Assembly (NCBI GenBank): GCA_037013685.1
Contig: CM072891.1
Coordinates: forward strand, 5,680,501-5,744,500
Direction of reading: 5' to 3'
DNA length: 64,000 bases
Source: Acridotheres tristis
Lineage: Eukaryota > Chordata > Aves > Passeriformes > Sturnidae
Below are positions 1 through 13,674 of the stretch, in pieces. Positions within the stretch are counted from its first letter, which is position 1. Every line of letters begins with the position of its first letter. The notes beneath the pieces were generated by a model that was not told the DNA's origin, ran no database searches, and saw only the letters and a list, made by a program, of their open reading frames with translations. Made by a program: the position numbers and the translations under genes.

Positions 1-3000
1 CTGGAGAAGATGTAAACTATGTTACAAGCACTCTAAGAGACAGCTATTTTAGTTCAGAGGATATTGCACAGTTCTGCCATAAGCCTTTGACCAAACTTTC
101 CAAACAGGGACAGTGAAAGCTAAAGTTAGGTTTTCTATTTCTATTTTTAGGTAGCTTTATATAAAAAAAAAACCAAAAAAACCCCAAAGAAACAAGCAAA
201 CAAAAAAAAAGTAAGATCAAGCAAGGTTCTGTATTCCATTTTTGCTACTTGACAAGAGTAGCAATAACCAGTTCACCAATTTTAACACTGAAATCACCTC
301 CTCTTGCATCAAAAAGGATGGATTAAAAATCTTAACTGTGAGACTTTATATGTAAGCTATAGCAGCCAGTACTTCTCACTTGCAGGCTTTACAAAACTGT
401 ACTTTCTAATAATGTGTGTTAAACAACTTCATGGCACTCTCTGGTCTTCTGGTCAGGGGTCCAGGGGCTCTTCCTCTACCCACATCTGCTGCAGTGCTTC
501 AGTTTTCATCTGCTGCCTCCTGCCTATCAAGTTCTGCTGTCTCCAGACTTGTTCACCAGTGCTTTTCAGTTTCATCTGTCCTTGCTCCCTGGGGCACAGC
601 TACTCCAGCTATAGCCCATATTCTGATATTAAACCTCAATCCTAACTCGCAGCATTTGCTATTATCTAATACTTGGCACCTCACAAAGCTTTAGCTGCTA
701 ATTTAAGCCATCCCTCTCCTTTTTCAGCTGTTATGTGTTTGCAATCCTGAATCTGTGGTCAAAACAGTATTGAATTTGGCTTTCTACAAGCCCAACAGGT
801 GCACCCATCATAATGATTTTACTTCATGAACCTTTATCTCTTTTTCCCTTGAGCAGCAATTTGAAACTAAAACTATGAGGGCATTTAAGTAGTAACACTC
901 ATAAATTTTAGAGCTGGCCCTAAAAAGAGTGTAGGATTTATACAGACCAATGGAGAACCAATTTTGTGAAATTAAGAAGTTGAGGTTGACCTGACAAGTC
1001 TTCAAACATTTTGGCATAATCTTCTACTCTAGAAAATTTCTTATGAATTTCCATAGAAATATTTTAATGCATCTTCCTAAAACGTGTAACATTTAAAAGG
1101 CCTTTTGGCTATACTCAGTGCATAAATTTCTTCAGCATGGCTGTATACAAAAACCCCCTCAGTTAAGTAGATTGCAAATGGAAGCTTCAAAGTCAAGGGA
1201 AAAATCAACATGAACTGCCCTGTATGCATCTCCTGTCATGGATTCCAGTTTAAATAAATTATGCACAAGACAATATGATTCCATGAGCTCATTAAAGCCC
1301 CTTAATCCAGCAGTATAATATTCAAGTTTCAATGGAATGCAGGTCATTTGGAATGGTTATAGCAGAAGATGCTAAGCTCTAGAAGACAGCTATGTAATGG
1401 AAGCAGACAAGCAACATGCAAAAGAATATAAAGATAGGGACTAGAAAGAAAAGAAAACCTTTTGTTATCAATCACCTCTACACTGGAGGGTAAAAAGAAA
1501 TACGTTTGATAGGACTATGAAAGGTTAACAGGAGGAGAAGGCAGTAAAAGCATGGCAGCAGATTCCCCATTAGCAGCTTGAAAATCACTGCACCCAAAGG
1601 AGTGACCCAAAGAACCCAGCACAGCAGGAAGGGCACAAAAAGACAGACTGACAGCCCAGCTTACATAAAGTGTGTGTGCATGTATAGGTTGCAATAAGAA
1701 AGGCTTTGGAATAGGGGCCACAAAGTCAGGTGCACTTTCAGCATCTTGCAAATAATTTTTAGCATTAAAAACCCATTTGGCTTTATGACAAGTGAATTTT
1801 GCAGGAGTAAAGCACCTGGGTTACTCTGCCTCTGCAGGTTCCTTAGGGTTTCAGCAAAGTCTGAAGGTGCAAGTGGTTATACTTAACACCTTCCAAGAGT
1901 TTAAAAAAGCCCTACCAATATTTTTTGTTTGCAATACAGGAACATACCTGCCAGTAAGCTGCAAACATTTTTAAGAGACATCTTTCTATTAAATTACTAC
2001 AAAACTGAACAAAAATTGCAGTGTAATATTTTTCTCTTTCCTGTCAGGCACTTCTACATTTGATAGCACTCAGATACCAATTTCTTTGTACCCAAGACCA
2101 TGTAGATTGATAACTCAGTATAGGCAAAATGTTGAATATTTAAGAGCACAAGCTGACTTTGTAGCTTGGAGGTCTTTTAGTTATATTTTGTTTCAGAAAA
2201 GTAATTGGTGAGCCTGTCTCTTGCCACATATAGAAATAAAATATATGGGGAAAGGGAGGGGAAAACGCTATGCACTTGATCAGTAGACATCTCTGCTTCT
2301 GTACAGAAGGCAAATTACTTACCATGTTCCTTACATCCACTTATATCACACATGCATGCAGTACATTTGCTGAACAAGGCATTTCAAAACAGTTTCACAA
2401 GTTTTGTTCCAGAAAAAACTTCATGCTAGTGTATGTTTTGGTATAATCTTTTTTTCCCCAGGTTTCCTTGAAGCAAGGTTTCAAAGACAAAACTGAGACT
2501 TCTCTCCAAAACAGGAGTAGACCACATGGCATGCTATTATTCAAAAAATGCCAATCTAACAGCCTTCATCTAGCAATGGAATGTCTTTGCAGGAAATATG
2601 TGTAACGATGGTAGCATGTTGTTATCATACTGGCACATTAGAAACTGAGCAGCTTTTCATCATGAAATGACAAAAAAACCCACAAAAAAAGTAGCACTCT
2701 TAAAAATATTACTGTTTCAAGGTATGCACAAGCAGTGCATGATGCCATGCTGGAAAAACAAGTTGAACTATTGAAAGGAAATAGTCCTCCTCTATGTCCC
2801 AAACATGTCATGCAGAAGAATTGTGTTTTCAGCCACACATTAACTTATATTTTTATTGAATAGATATATATTTTAATTAGACATTTCTGATTTTCAGCGG
2901 CACTGTAAATTTAATCTGAACAGTTCCTTTCCTTTCAAGTAACATTATAAATCTATTGAAGGGCAAAAGCAGAAATACAATGGAGTTTCTCTTTTGATGT

Positions 3001-4726
3001 ACCTGGCAGAAGAGACATAAGCTTACCTGCAAACAAAATACACAGTAACAAAAGGAATGAAAAGAAAACAAACCCAGAAACCAAAAAAATATGCAAGCCT
3101 CATCCAAAAGTGTCAGTTATATGTAAACATTTTCCAAACATATAAGCAGATTCAGGGATTCTGCTTGTGCTGAAAAAGCAAGGTTCAAGGGCTGTTTTCA
3201 AACTGCCCCGTGCCTGTCAAGTACAGCTTATCTTATCTTCTTCTTAAATCCTTTTCTAACTCTTTCCTGTGTGAGGGATTCTATTCTGTGTGCATGTGAG
3301 CTAGACAGCCTGTGTAGTCTTCAGTAAACATTTCTATTCAAACTTTAGTAAAATATAAAGGGAAACCTTTCAGCTCTTGACCAATTTCTGAAATATCGGC
3401 TAATATAAACCAGATGATCTCTTTGTGTTCTTATTCAGTGCACATTCCTTCCTCCCTCCCTGCCCAAGAGTCACTGTCATTTCAGCTATCCACATGCTGC
3501 AGCATTTAATCAATGATTCAGTACACAGCCCATGAGATATGCCACAACACTTCAACAAGCAACTTGTATCTGTCCATGGGGACAAAGGATCTGAGTTTGT
3601 GTCAGTCTGTTCTTGTCAGTTATAATTAACCATACACCTATTTACATACATAAATATTTATACACAAAGAGAAAACTTCCTAGTGCTTTATCAAATCTCA
3701 CTTTATCACAGTGGATTCTGATGGCAGCAAAATATAATTTAGTTTTGTTATAAACTCAGAGAGATTTTTGAATCTCATAAATATAGAAATCATGGCCCAG
3801 ATTTTGGGATGTTAAGTACCTGAGGTTTCTGGGGACACCTGGAAATTGTAGATGTATGATATCCTTTTAATTTTAAACATCTAGCCATGGTCTTCAATGG
3901 AGACACAGCAAAATGAATGACATTGTACAGAACTTTTATGAGACTTTCAAGTTTTTCTCAGGCTTTAAAAAAACCCAAGAAAGATGAACCTGTGGCATGG
4001 AAGAAAGTGTATAATGAATCTTCAGAACAGCCCAGAGTTATTGCCTATGTTTTACTCGGGTGGGACCAGCTCAAGACAAACCATCTAAACAGTGGATGTT
4101 TCATAATTCACTGGCTAAGCCAGATGACACCTACTGTGCAAAGAATTCAAATATTGGAACAACCTTATGCTAACCACTAGCTGGTGTATGAACCTGAAAA
4201 CAAGAAATACAGCATATATACCAAGCCTTGCTTAGTTGAGGGAAAGTATTTTTTAAGAAAATAACAAAATAGCTTCTACCTGGTAAGTTTTGAAGTCTCA
4301 ATGACTTCTTAATATCTAGCTAGATACTGGAAAAATAGTAACAATGTAAAAAACTACCAAAATAATACCAAAGTAATAGCATTTATGGTCTAATTTTTAT
4401 GGCAGTCTCAGTGAAGGCATTTAAGGACCAAACAGACTAATTTGTGACTTAGACTCAACTGGCATTGGACTCCACATGCATGACTACACAGGCTTAATAG
4501 CCTGACAAAAGTTGACTTTTGCAAAAAACGAACAATTTCTTCTGTCAGTTCTTCTCATCACCTGGATGCAGTGTTCATGCAGCTTCATGCTCAGTCAAAT
4601 CAGAAAACAGATCTAGACAAACCTGGCAATTTTTAACAGCAATTTGCCCACCTCCCCAATCTACCAGATCATTTACACCAGGACAATCACTTTGCTCAAA
4701 TATTTCTATTCTCTGCAAGAAAGCCA
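1..4726. other. Upstream intergenic DNA, no gene seen
   Basis: AT-rich single-copy-looking DNA with frequent stops in all frames. The open frames are short and show no recognisable domain, conserved motif or coherent splice structure. An A-rich low-complexity run lies at about 161-211 (A tracts broken by C). I see no RNA gene and no clear transposon in this stretch. It lies 17-21 kb upstream of the gephyrin promoter, so it could hold distal regulatory DNA, but nothing here proves that. Confidence 0.6.
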
Positions 4727-5150
4727 TTGAGGTGTTGGAGTGTGCCTGGAGAAAGGCAGCAAAGCTGGTAGAGGGTCTGGAGTACAAGTTGTGTGAGGGG
4801 TGGCTGAAGAAGCTGGGGGTGTTTAGCCTGGAGAAAAGAAGGCTCAGGGGAGACCTTATCTCTCTACAGGTACCTGAAAGTAAGCTGTAGGCAGTCTCTT
4901 CTCTCAAGTAGCAAGTGATAAGACAAAATGGTCTCAAGTTACACCAAGGGAGGTTTAGATTGGAAATTTCTTCAAGAAAACAGTTATAAAGCACTGGAAC
5001 TGTTTATCTAGGTAAGTCACCCTCCATGGAAGCATTTAAAAGGTGTGTAGATACAGTGCTTATGGACTTGGTTTAGTTGTGGACTTGGTAGTGTTAGGTT
5101 TATGGTTACACTCAATGGTCTCAGATGTCTTTTCCAAACGAAATTATTTT
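4727..5150 (+). mobile_element. CR1 LINE 3' fragment
   Basis: The + strand follows the 3' end of avian CR1 in order. It starts with the 'gtgcctggagaaaggcagc' stretch, then 'gggtctggagtacaag', 'tttagcctggagaaaag', 'ctcaggggagaccttatc', a block resembling the CR1 'caagtagcaagtgata' region, 'catttaaaaggtgtgtag' and 'ggacttggtagtgttaggtt'. The copy is 5' truncated, as most CR1 copies are, and shows small indels. It encodes only the remnant C-terminal tail and 3' UTR of the reverse-transcriptase ORF, so no working protein remains. The 139-residue open frame on the opposite strand at 4575-4994 is antisense CR1, not a gene. The terminal short repeat typical of CR1 is eroded, so the right end is approximate. 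Confidence 0.9.
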
Positions 5151-8100
5151 ATTTGTCTGCACACGCAGTTGTTTTGCTCAGTTCCAGCTATTCTTGACAG
5201 TGATGAGAACCATCTTTGTCATTGGCACAGCTGACATATTCCCACCTCAGTAAGAAGGATCTGGAGGGAGGAATCGGCCCAGATGCCTGGCTCCAAGTAC
5301 AGCCATCTAGGTCATTTGCATCTGTTTTCCAAAGCCTGACTCCATAATCTGAAATGGAAATTATTAGGAACTGAAATTACGAACTTGAAAATGTGCTGTT
5401 GCTGTGAACAACCCCTGACTTGGAGAAAATCTGGAGTACACATTAGGAATTCTTGGAGAGATGCTAAGCAGCTGTAAAGGAACATGGTTGCCAAACTGAA
5501 GCTCTCCATTTTCTAGCTTGTTTTACTGTTTTTATGTTCATCTCCCAAAGTTGTGCAATGGTTCCCAAAGTCAGGTTTCTAATTACTAAATTATATGATC
5601 TGAAGTTCACCTGTTTTTTTTCCCAGGGATTTAACATGATCTAATAAAAGATATTCTCTCTTTTCAGAAATGTTAACCACAACATTATAACTAAAAAAAA
5701 TAATTTTTTTTGCTGTCCAAAAGCCATGTCTGATGATGAGTTAAGATTGTCCATCTCATCTTGTGTCTCTCATGGTAGTGAACCCCAGTGAAGTGCCATG
5801 CAAAGGGACCTTTGAGAGTCATATCTCTACACCCTCCAGGGCACGTTCTTAGAGGTGACACAATAGATGCCTCAGGTAAAAAAATATTTACTCTAAGGGA
5901 GAATAGGGAAAGGAGTCCCTTTTACTGACAGTAGCTGGGGAGAGAGCAGTCAAGCAAAGCATCTTGTAACAATGAGGTCATCTGTGTTGCCAATGCTTGA
6001 TGTGTGATCTTTGTTGGAGATCATTTATTTAGCAGAATATATGTTTAAAGTGTCTTATATGATACTAAGCATTCAGAAATAGATCTCTAAGAAGGGATTA
6101 AATAAATAAATTGTAGAAAAACTCTGATAAGGGATAATTTTAAAATAGAAGGGAAAGCAAATGTAATCACCCTTAAGGTCACAGCTAATGGCAAAATAAG
6201 ATCTGTCTGTCCCTGCTGTGTCCACGGTAGACAGCCACCAGATGCCAGGGAGATGACAGGAGTTTGATTGGGAGTAGAAAAAATATTTGATTGGAGAAGA
6301 ATTATAAAGAGGCAAGCAACAGCCCAAGGAAGGGAAAGAATACAATAACATTGATTCAATTTGAAATGTAAAATATTTCTGTCAGTTCAAGGGTACCAGC
6401 ACTTTCTGTCATACCTCTTCCATACAAATTTTTGTCCATATAAAATATACGGCCAGAACATGAAAAAAAAAACAACCAAGCAAACTGTTTTCCTAGACAT
6501 TTCTTGGCTTTTCTGCAGCCCACTCTGTTATACGACCAGCTCTGGGCCTTTGTTAGGATTGCAGGTGCTATAGAAAGGGAAAGTTTTGATAGTAACACTA
6601 GCAGAGAGCAGAGTCTTCAAAAGACTGAATGGAGTGGGAACATAGAGCTACTACCAGACCCTTGTATCACCTTTTAGAAGCTGTTTTAATTTACCACCCT
6701 GTTCTTTCATGGTCCAGAAATAACTAGGAGGGCAGATTCACTCATCCTCATGCAAACTTGCTCCAGCTCCACTTACGCAAGTGATGCTAGAATGGGCACA
6801 GGGAAGTGAGAGACAGGAGCTAACTCTGGGCTTATATTTTCCCTTTCCTAAAGATCCAAATCCCTATTTGCTCCTTGCAGCTATCTCCCCAGTCCAGCTT
6901 TGGCTTCTTCTCTACATTCTGTACAGGGAATTGAGATCTCTGCATCTGACTTGCAATTCCCAAGTTAGAGCACCTTAGAAACTTCTAACTTCCAGCCCCT
7001 CGTTACTATTCAGATCTGGTTTTAGCCAGGATACCTCCCCTTTTTAAGCCTATAAGCATCTTTAAAGACCACAGCAGTCAAATCAGTTGACAAAAATATT
7101 GTTCTTTTGACAGCATTCCTGAATTCTTTCTTTGTAAATCAACACAAAAACTGATTCCATTTCTATCACAAGAATTGTTGCTCTTTGACTTCTGTCATAG
7201 CACGGAACGTTTCCTAAGAGCGGCGGCAGGCAGTGCCTGAGTGCACAGTTGCTGCACTAGAGGGAGCAGGAAGCTCATCTCTGCAATGGCCACTGCGGGG
7301 ATGCGAGCTGCTGGGCAGGGACTGAGCTGCCTCGGGGTGAGCAGGCTCCTCTTCCTGGCTGCTGGACACTGAAATGGGAATCGGGAACTCCACTGAAGAG
7401 CAAAGCTCATGCTCCGTGTGGCAACAAGGCTCTTCTGAAAATCTCCACTTTGAACACTGCTAATTGTTTCAGAATATTTCTTTCATTGAAAATCGTTCAT
7501 GTTTATAATTACTTGTTTCTGATCCAGGAACTGGGTGCTTGCTGTATACATGCCTCACCTTATCATGATTTTCATTTGATGTCTTAGAACAAAATTAGTT
7601 TGCAGTTACAAACACCCTCTGACTTTGCTTCTTTGTATAGCAAACAATCCTCCACACTGGAGAATTGTTACAAATTTCTCTTCGAGAGATGAAAAAAGGC
7701 ATTAAATGGGTAGTATAATCTGTTCCTGTTCTTAAATTACAGGCAAAATGACCCATGCTATATCAGTTAAAAAAGCTTTTCATAGCTGACAGGCATGGTT
7801 TAATCACTACTAAAAAACATCCATACACTTCCATCTAAAGTGCTCTAACAAGGGTTTTTCTTAAGAAAGAAAAATCCACCAAAATTCTTGAAGGAATCTG
7901 TAAGGGATAAATCCTCGTGTATATTTTTTCCTTTACTGTGTCAAATGGATGCCTGCATCTGGAAAATTGTAAATGTGAAAAAGCAGTAGAGCATAACAAA
8001 GAGAAGGGATAACTTTAAAAACTGCTTTTCATATGGTGCTGCAGTAACTGTAGAAGCTGATCCTCTATGCCATCAATAGGAAGTAATGTACTTCCACTCA

Positions 8101-10740
8101 GAGAAGTTATATGTATTATTTACAACTTGCAGAGCCAAAGTCAAAATTGCTGTTATGGTAAGATTTCCCTGTCTTCAACTATTGTAGCCTCTTCTGCAGT
8201 TTCAGATATTTTCTAGATCTAAACCATCTTCTTTTGTCTGCCTCTCTTTCACATTATTTTCTGACCAGAAGGCAACATCCAGAATTCTGCACTTTCACTT
8301 CTTTGCCATCCCTTCACCATGCCTGTTTTCAGTTGTGATGTCTTTTTCTCTTGCTCAGTCTTTTGACATTTTGACTCTAACATCTCCATAGTGTCCTCAT
8401 GACTTTCTTCTCTTTCATTCTCAATCCTGTACTCCTCTCCTGGTTCTTTCCTTTCTACCTTCAACCAGATCACAGGCTCCATTACCCCAGAGCAGTTGTA
8501 TTGTAAGTCCCTTTCCACAGCTCCCTATCTCCTCCTCTGAGATATGCAAATCATATAGCCTGTTTCCTCACTTCTAGTTCTCCATAATCCATAACCTTCT
8601 AGAAACAAATGAAAAATGCCATTAGCCTAATTAGTCTGGGGTTTGAAAACTTTGAAATGTTAACTAGTGGGCATAATTTTCCAGGAAGGTTTGAAAGAAG
8701 AATTAGAATACTGAAAAACCAAAACCTCTCATAAAAATATTGAAGTGGTTGGAACTAGTTTTGCTTCCTTTTACAGTGCTGTGTGAATGGATGAGGGAAT
8801 GATATTGACATTCCACCATTTGCCTCTGCTCTAAAGATGAGCAAAAATAGACAGAAATAACTAAACTGTGTTATGACATTGGAGGGAAAGGGGACCCTAC
8901 ATCTTTGTGGACATATAATCAATATCTTGATTTGCCTGTATCAACCAAATCCATCTAATTCAAGCTCTGATTTGGGAAGCCTCTTTTTCTCTTAAGACTG
9001 TAGCACATATTTAAAACCCCCTTTTTTTTTTAAATAAACATGTTGTCTGTAAAAACTGTCCACAGGAAAGAAAACGGAACAGAAGATTTTTGAACTTGTT
9101 CAGCCACTTCCAAAGTTATGTATCTCTATGACACTGGATAAGTCATTTGAACTTTCCCTTCCCAGTTTCCTCGACTTTAAAATGATATTTATACAGCTTG
9201 CTCATTTTTCACATGGACTACATGTACATTCAAAAAATTCTATGAAAAATTCTCCCTCATTTTCATAAAGTTGTTTTACCAGCTGTACCTACCACTTAAA
9301 CGTAGATGAAACCTCTGTAAGTAAAGTTCACACAACTCCTTGAGACCTTGCATTAAAATGTAAGAATTAATTGCTGACATAGAATTTCTTTTACCCATCT
9401 GAAAGAAGCAAGATGGATTTAGCTCTCAGTTGGCCCACACTAGGTCCTTTGTTTGAGATCCATCAGAACTGTGAGTTTCATAACTGAGAAAAACCTGCCA
9501 TGCACTATCATGTACGGATATGCAATGCTAAAGAAGGAAGAAAATGTAGGAATAAAAGATCTGCCAACAATCTTGTGAAAATGATAAATGCAGATTTGAG
9601 AAACAATGAGTTTCTTTTGCTTTCAGCCTTACTTTAAATTATACTAGCCACCTCCTCTGAGCACTAGTCTTACTGCATGTCTTAGATTTCCCTTCCTTAG
9701 AGCTGTTATCACAATCTTGACCATTAAAGTATGCCAAGCCTGGGACCAGTTACTCTGCCATGTCCTCAGGCCAGTGGGTATGGTGGGGAGAGCTCCCCTC
9801 AAACAACTGTGTGATCCCCAGCGAGCTCCTTTCTCTGAAAATGGTGTGCCAATGCCTAACACAAGAGATACTCTATATCATACAGCACAACAGTTAAAGC
9901 ACTCCTCTAGTGCTGCTCGGGATCAGACAATCTGGCCACAGAGTGCTGCTGCATGTGCCCCCACAAAACTGGGCAGAGGTAGCCCTTCAATCTGAATCCA
10001 GTAGTACCTGTCTGAACATTTTAAAACTAAGAAATGAAAATCTGAGAAAGAGTTTGCTTTAGGCACCTTGAAGGAAAAGATTAGCTGCTTTTTTCTTTTG
10101 ATTTCTTTCTGATTTTCAAAATGTCATGTCAATTTCTTAATTTTTTTTCCAGTTAAGAACGCTGGAAGTCAAACTGAGATTCAGTTTCCAGGAGCAAGGA
10201 ATCTAATAAAATATCACACGATTTGTGATTAAATAACCATGGCTGCCATCTCTGCTGCTGTACTGTCTTCTCTAAAACTGAACAACATTTATTTATATGA
10301 ATAGCTGTGTTGGGATCAGTTGGCTTATTCATGAAAGTGTTCCTGATCCTATGCAGTATATACATATCAGACAGGCTTTCCCTTTGAAACCAAGCATATT
10401 TATATCTATTTGCCAGCTAAAGAAATATGAAGTGCTATTGAATACTTTATTAGGCAGTAAACACTCTTGCCTAAAAAGCCTCTAGAACTTATGTATAATA
10501 TATCCCTGAATACATTTAGAGAATAATTGTCAGAAATGGCTGGATTCTGAGGCACAGAACAGCTAACTGCTGCTGTTAGTCTGCTTTTCTTACTTGTGAG
10601 TATTTACAGAAGTATGTTTGCCTCCAGAGTATCATCATCGTGCTTGTAACTCTATTTTAATGACCCAAAGAACAAGAAAGAAAAGACTCTTAATTGTTAA
10701 GTATTTTCCTACATCTTTTAATTAAAGACTTGCATGGGGA
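5151..10740. other. Intergenic DNA, no gene seen
   Basis: Mostly AT-rich DNA without recognisable coding, RNA or transposon sequence. The exception is a short GC-richer patch at about 7195-7425 that holds a CTCF-like motif, listed separately. A second, slightly GC-richer patch at about 9650-9990 was inspected and matches no family I recognise. Open frames here stay below about 95 codons. Confidence 0.55.
7251..7270 (+). promoter_or_regulatory. CTCF-like motif in a GC-rich patch
   Basis: The sequence gctgCACTAGAGGGaGCagg closely resembles the vertebrate CTCF core (CCASYAGRKGGC). The first C of the core is replaced by G, and there is an A where the core has C after the G run. It sits in a patch of about 230 bp that is clearly GC-richer than its surroundings and keeps several CpG dinucleotides. 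Occupancy cannot be seen from sequence, and matches of this quality also arise by chance, so this is only a candidate insulator or loop anchor about 14 kb upstream of the gephyrin promoter. Confidence 0.35.
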
Positions 10741-11365
10741 CTTCAGCTAACTGCAGGTACCAGGACAGGGTGGGAGCTGAGGGGCTGGAAAGCAGCTTGG
10801 CAGAAAAACACCTGGGAGACTGAGGCACAGCTAGATGAACACAGCCAGCAATAGACCCTTGCAGCAAAGGGAGAAAACAGCATCCTGGGCTGCACTAGGC
10901 AGAGCACTGCCAGCAGGCTGAGGGAGGTGATCCTTTCCCTCTGTTCAGCACTGGTGAGACATACCTGGAGTGCTGTGTCCACTTCCAGGCTCCCCTCTAC
11001 AAGACAGACACTGGAAAGAGTCCAGCACAGTGCCATGAAGACCATTAAGGGGATGGAACATCTCTCATATGGGGCAGATGGGAAAGATGGAGCCAGACTC
11101 TTCTCAGTGATATCCAGTGAAAGGACAAGTACACAAATTGAAGTACAGGATTATTAAACATGAGAAAAAGATGTTTTATTGTGAGGCTGACTGAGCACAT
11201 GGAAGGGGCTGCCCAGGGAGGTTGTGGAGTCTCCATCCTTGGAGACGTTTGAAATCTGACTGGATATATCCCTGAACAACCTTCCCTAGTTGATTTTGTT
11301 TTGAGCAGGAAAACTGGACCAGATGATGTCCAGAGATGCCTTTCAACATTCTGTGGTTCCAAGAG
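10741..11365 (+). mobile_element. CR1 LINE 3' fragment, longer copy
   Basis: CR1 hallmarks appear in order on the + strand. They include 'catcctgggctgcactagg', 'gctgagggaggtgatcc', 'ctctgttcagcactggtgag', 'tggagtgctgtgtccacttc', 'agtccagcacagtgccatg', 'ggggctgcccagggaggttg', 'gagtctccatccttggaga' and 'ggaccagatgatgtccagag'. This covers the end of the reverse-transcriptase ORF and the 3' UTR. The copy is old, with substitutions and an internal deletion or rearrangement around 11110-11190, and has no usable ORF. The open frames on both strands here (for example 10743-11045 minus and 10927-11157 plus) are by-products of this element. Confidence 0.9.
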
Positions 11366-13572
11366 TCATAAGAGTGGAGTACAGTTTTCTAGTTCACTGA
11401 AGTGAGCCTTACTGATTTAGGAAGGCAGATGGTGACTGTTCTGCTCAAAGGTGTAAAGAATCTCATTTTAGAATTTGAATTAAGGGAGAGTAAAGAGGCC
11501 AAGCACTTGCAAAAATCCTCCATTTATAGGGTCTGTGGAGTGAAAAGGGAGTTACAGCTTACAAGTCATCCTAGAAGTAAATTAGGACTCCCACAACAAA
11601 AGAAAAGTGGGCAATAAGAAGAGAAAGATATTAAAACAAGAAGGGTCATAGGAACTCTCTCTTAGAGAGGACACGGTCAAAGTGCAGTTTCAAATTACAG
11701 CAATAATTCTCTCACAGTTCTACATATAAAAATAGCATCACTGTCATAAGGTTTCTTAGAGGTAAAGTTTCACATTATGCTGCAAATGAAGGGAACAAGC
11801 CTGCTCTTCCCCTCCAACACCTTTTCCTTCTTCTATTATTTTCTAATTACTGCCATCATTAGTTGTACCAACTCATTGATACAATAAAATATTGAACTAC
11901 CCAAAAAAAAGTAAAAGATTACTCCATTGGTGCAATTTGGTCACTTTGCTGCTCCCTGTGTACCTGTAGTTGCTAGAGCCACTGCAAAGGAGGGGATGAG
12001 GAAACACAGCTATGAGAGGTAAAAGCAGCAGTAACATCCAGTTTAATCCTGTGCTCAACTGGATTCCAGCAAAATTTATCAGATATGATAAAGAAAATGT
12101 TGTATTACATAGTCTAGACTTTATGTGAGTTATTGCTGTAATCAGGCAGCCTGGCTGCAGTATTACCTCACACCCTAAGGCAGTGTGTTCCACCCTGCTC
12201 TGTGCAACAGGGTCACTGATAATATCTAAAAAGACTTAGAGAATCCCTAAAAGACCTAGGCAATGAAGGGCACAAAAGTACTTTCAAACTGTTTCAAATT
12301 TCAATCTGTCATTACAAAAATCCATTCCACAGTCAAGAACAGTTTTGTATGAATTGAACACCAGCTGATGAATTGATGAGAATTGATATGAGTTGATGGC
12401 AAAAACCTCTCTGTAATTTCAAAGCTTAATGACATCCAAAACTCAGGACTGAATACAGCACTTGCCCTTACCAGAACTTACTGTGTCAGATAACAAAACA
12501 GCTTATACAACTGTACTTGAATTCTAACATTAATTAATTACACTTTGTATCAATATACAGAGTGTATTTTAGAAGATCTCTTATGTGGGCATCTCTAAAG
12601 ACATCTTATTTGTATAACTGATGATACAGTGAGGAAGTACCAGGGGTTTTTTTTCTACTTGAAAGGCTACATCCCTTATTCCTAGCAATGTAACAGTAAA
12701 AGCAAAAAAAATATCCAGTTTGTTTCGACAAAATAACGATGAAAATCCTTCAGAGGTCTCACCTACTAAACAGATATTTTTCTATACTTAGCAGTTTTTA
12801 GCAGTTATATTGCAGCCTGAACAATGAAAACAGACAAGGAGTTACACAGATAGGAAGATATTATCCTGAAATACACAAAAAATGAACAGTAAACAATCTC
12901 TTCCAAAACGAAGTTGAAGAAAGAATTGCACTCAAGTATGCTTAAGAAAAGTGTATTTTCAAATAGTGAGGTGGGATCCAAAGTAAAACAAATATGAACT
13001 ATTTGGCTATATTTAAATACTGAATTGAAGTTCTAAGGCAATGGGTTTTATTTACTGGTGGAAAGAACAGGTGGAAAGGATAAAATTCCACTGTATCAGC
13101 AGAAAGTTTTCCTGTTGGTTTCTCAAAAAAAACCCAAAAAACCCTCAACTAATCTACAAAGTGAAGTTAATACACCTCAGAGAAAGAACTGGAAAATTCT
13201 GTACTAAGTGTAGCTTGGGAATATCTTGTGCAATAAAATGGACTGTGTAAAGGCTGAAACAAATTCTTGTTCAAAGAGACTCATCTGCTAGATTGATGGG
13301 TGTTGGGATGCTAACACTTTTATCAGAAAGGAAGCTACCTGGAAGAAACAAACTACACTGCTACAGATTGAGCATTTGGAAAGTGCAGGAGAAACATTGA
13401 AAGACAGGCTGAGCTTTCTGCTGTTGAGAGCTAAAAAAAAAGCATTATTTGGCAGTATGTAAGTCTGAAATTAAATTATTTTTCGCCAAAATAGAAATTT
13501 TCAATGAAATTGCAGTTTCTTTGATTTCAATGAGACAATGTAGTAAAACATTGTCCTGGTTTCACCTGGGGA
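11366..13572. other. Intergenic DNA, no gene seen
   Basis: AT-rich DNA, with the + strand visibly A-rich. There is no recognisable exon, RNA gene or transposon. Open frames are short and unlike any family I know. Confidence 0.55.
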
Positions 13573-13674
13573 TTAATAATAATAATAATAATAATAATAA
13601 TTATTATTATTATTATTATTATTAATAATAATAATAATAATATTAATATCAACAGAACTGTTGTTGTTGTTGTT
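13573..13674. repeat. Compound inverted AAT/ATT microsatellite plus TTG tract
   Basis: About ten AAT units on the + strand run into about seven ATT units. A second AAT series follows (about 13623-13642), then a short AT-rich spacer, and then about five GTT units at 13661-13673. Adjacent AAT and ATT arrays are reverse complements, so the tract can fold into hairpins or a cruciform. It is likely length-polymorphic. The 85-codon minus-strand frame that ends in Asn and Tyr runs (13573-13830) is a translation of this repeat and should not be annotated as a gene. Confidence 0.95.
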
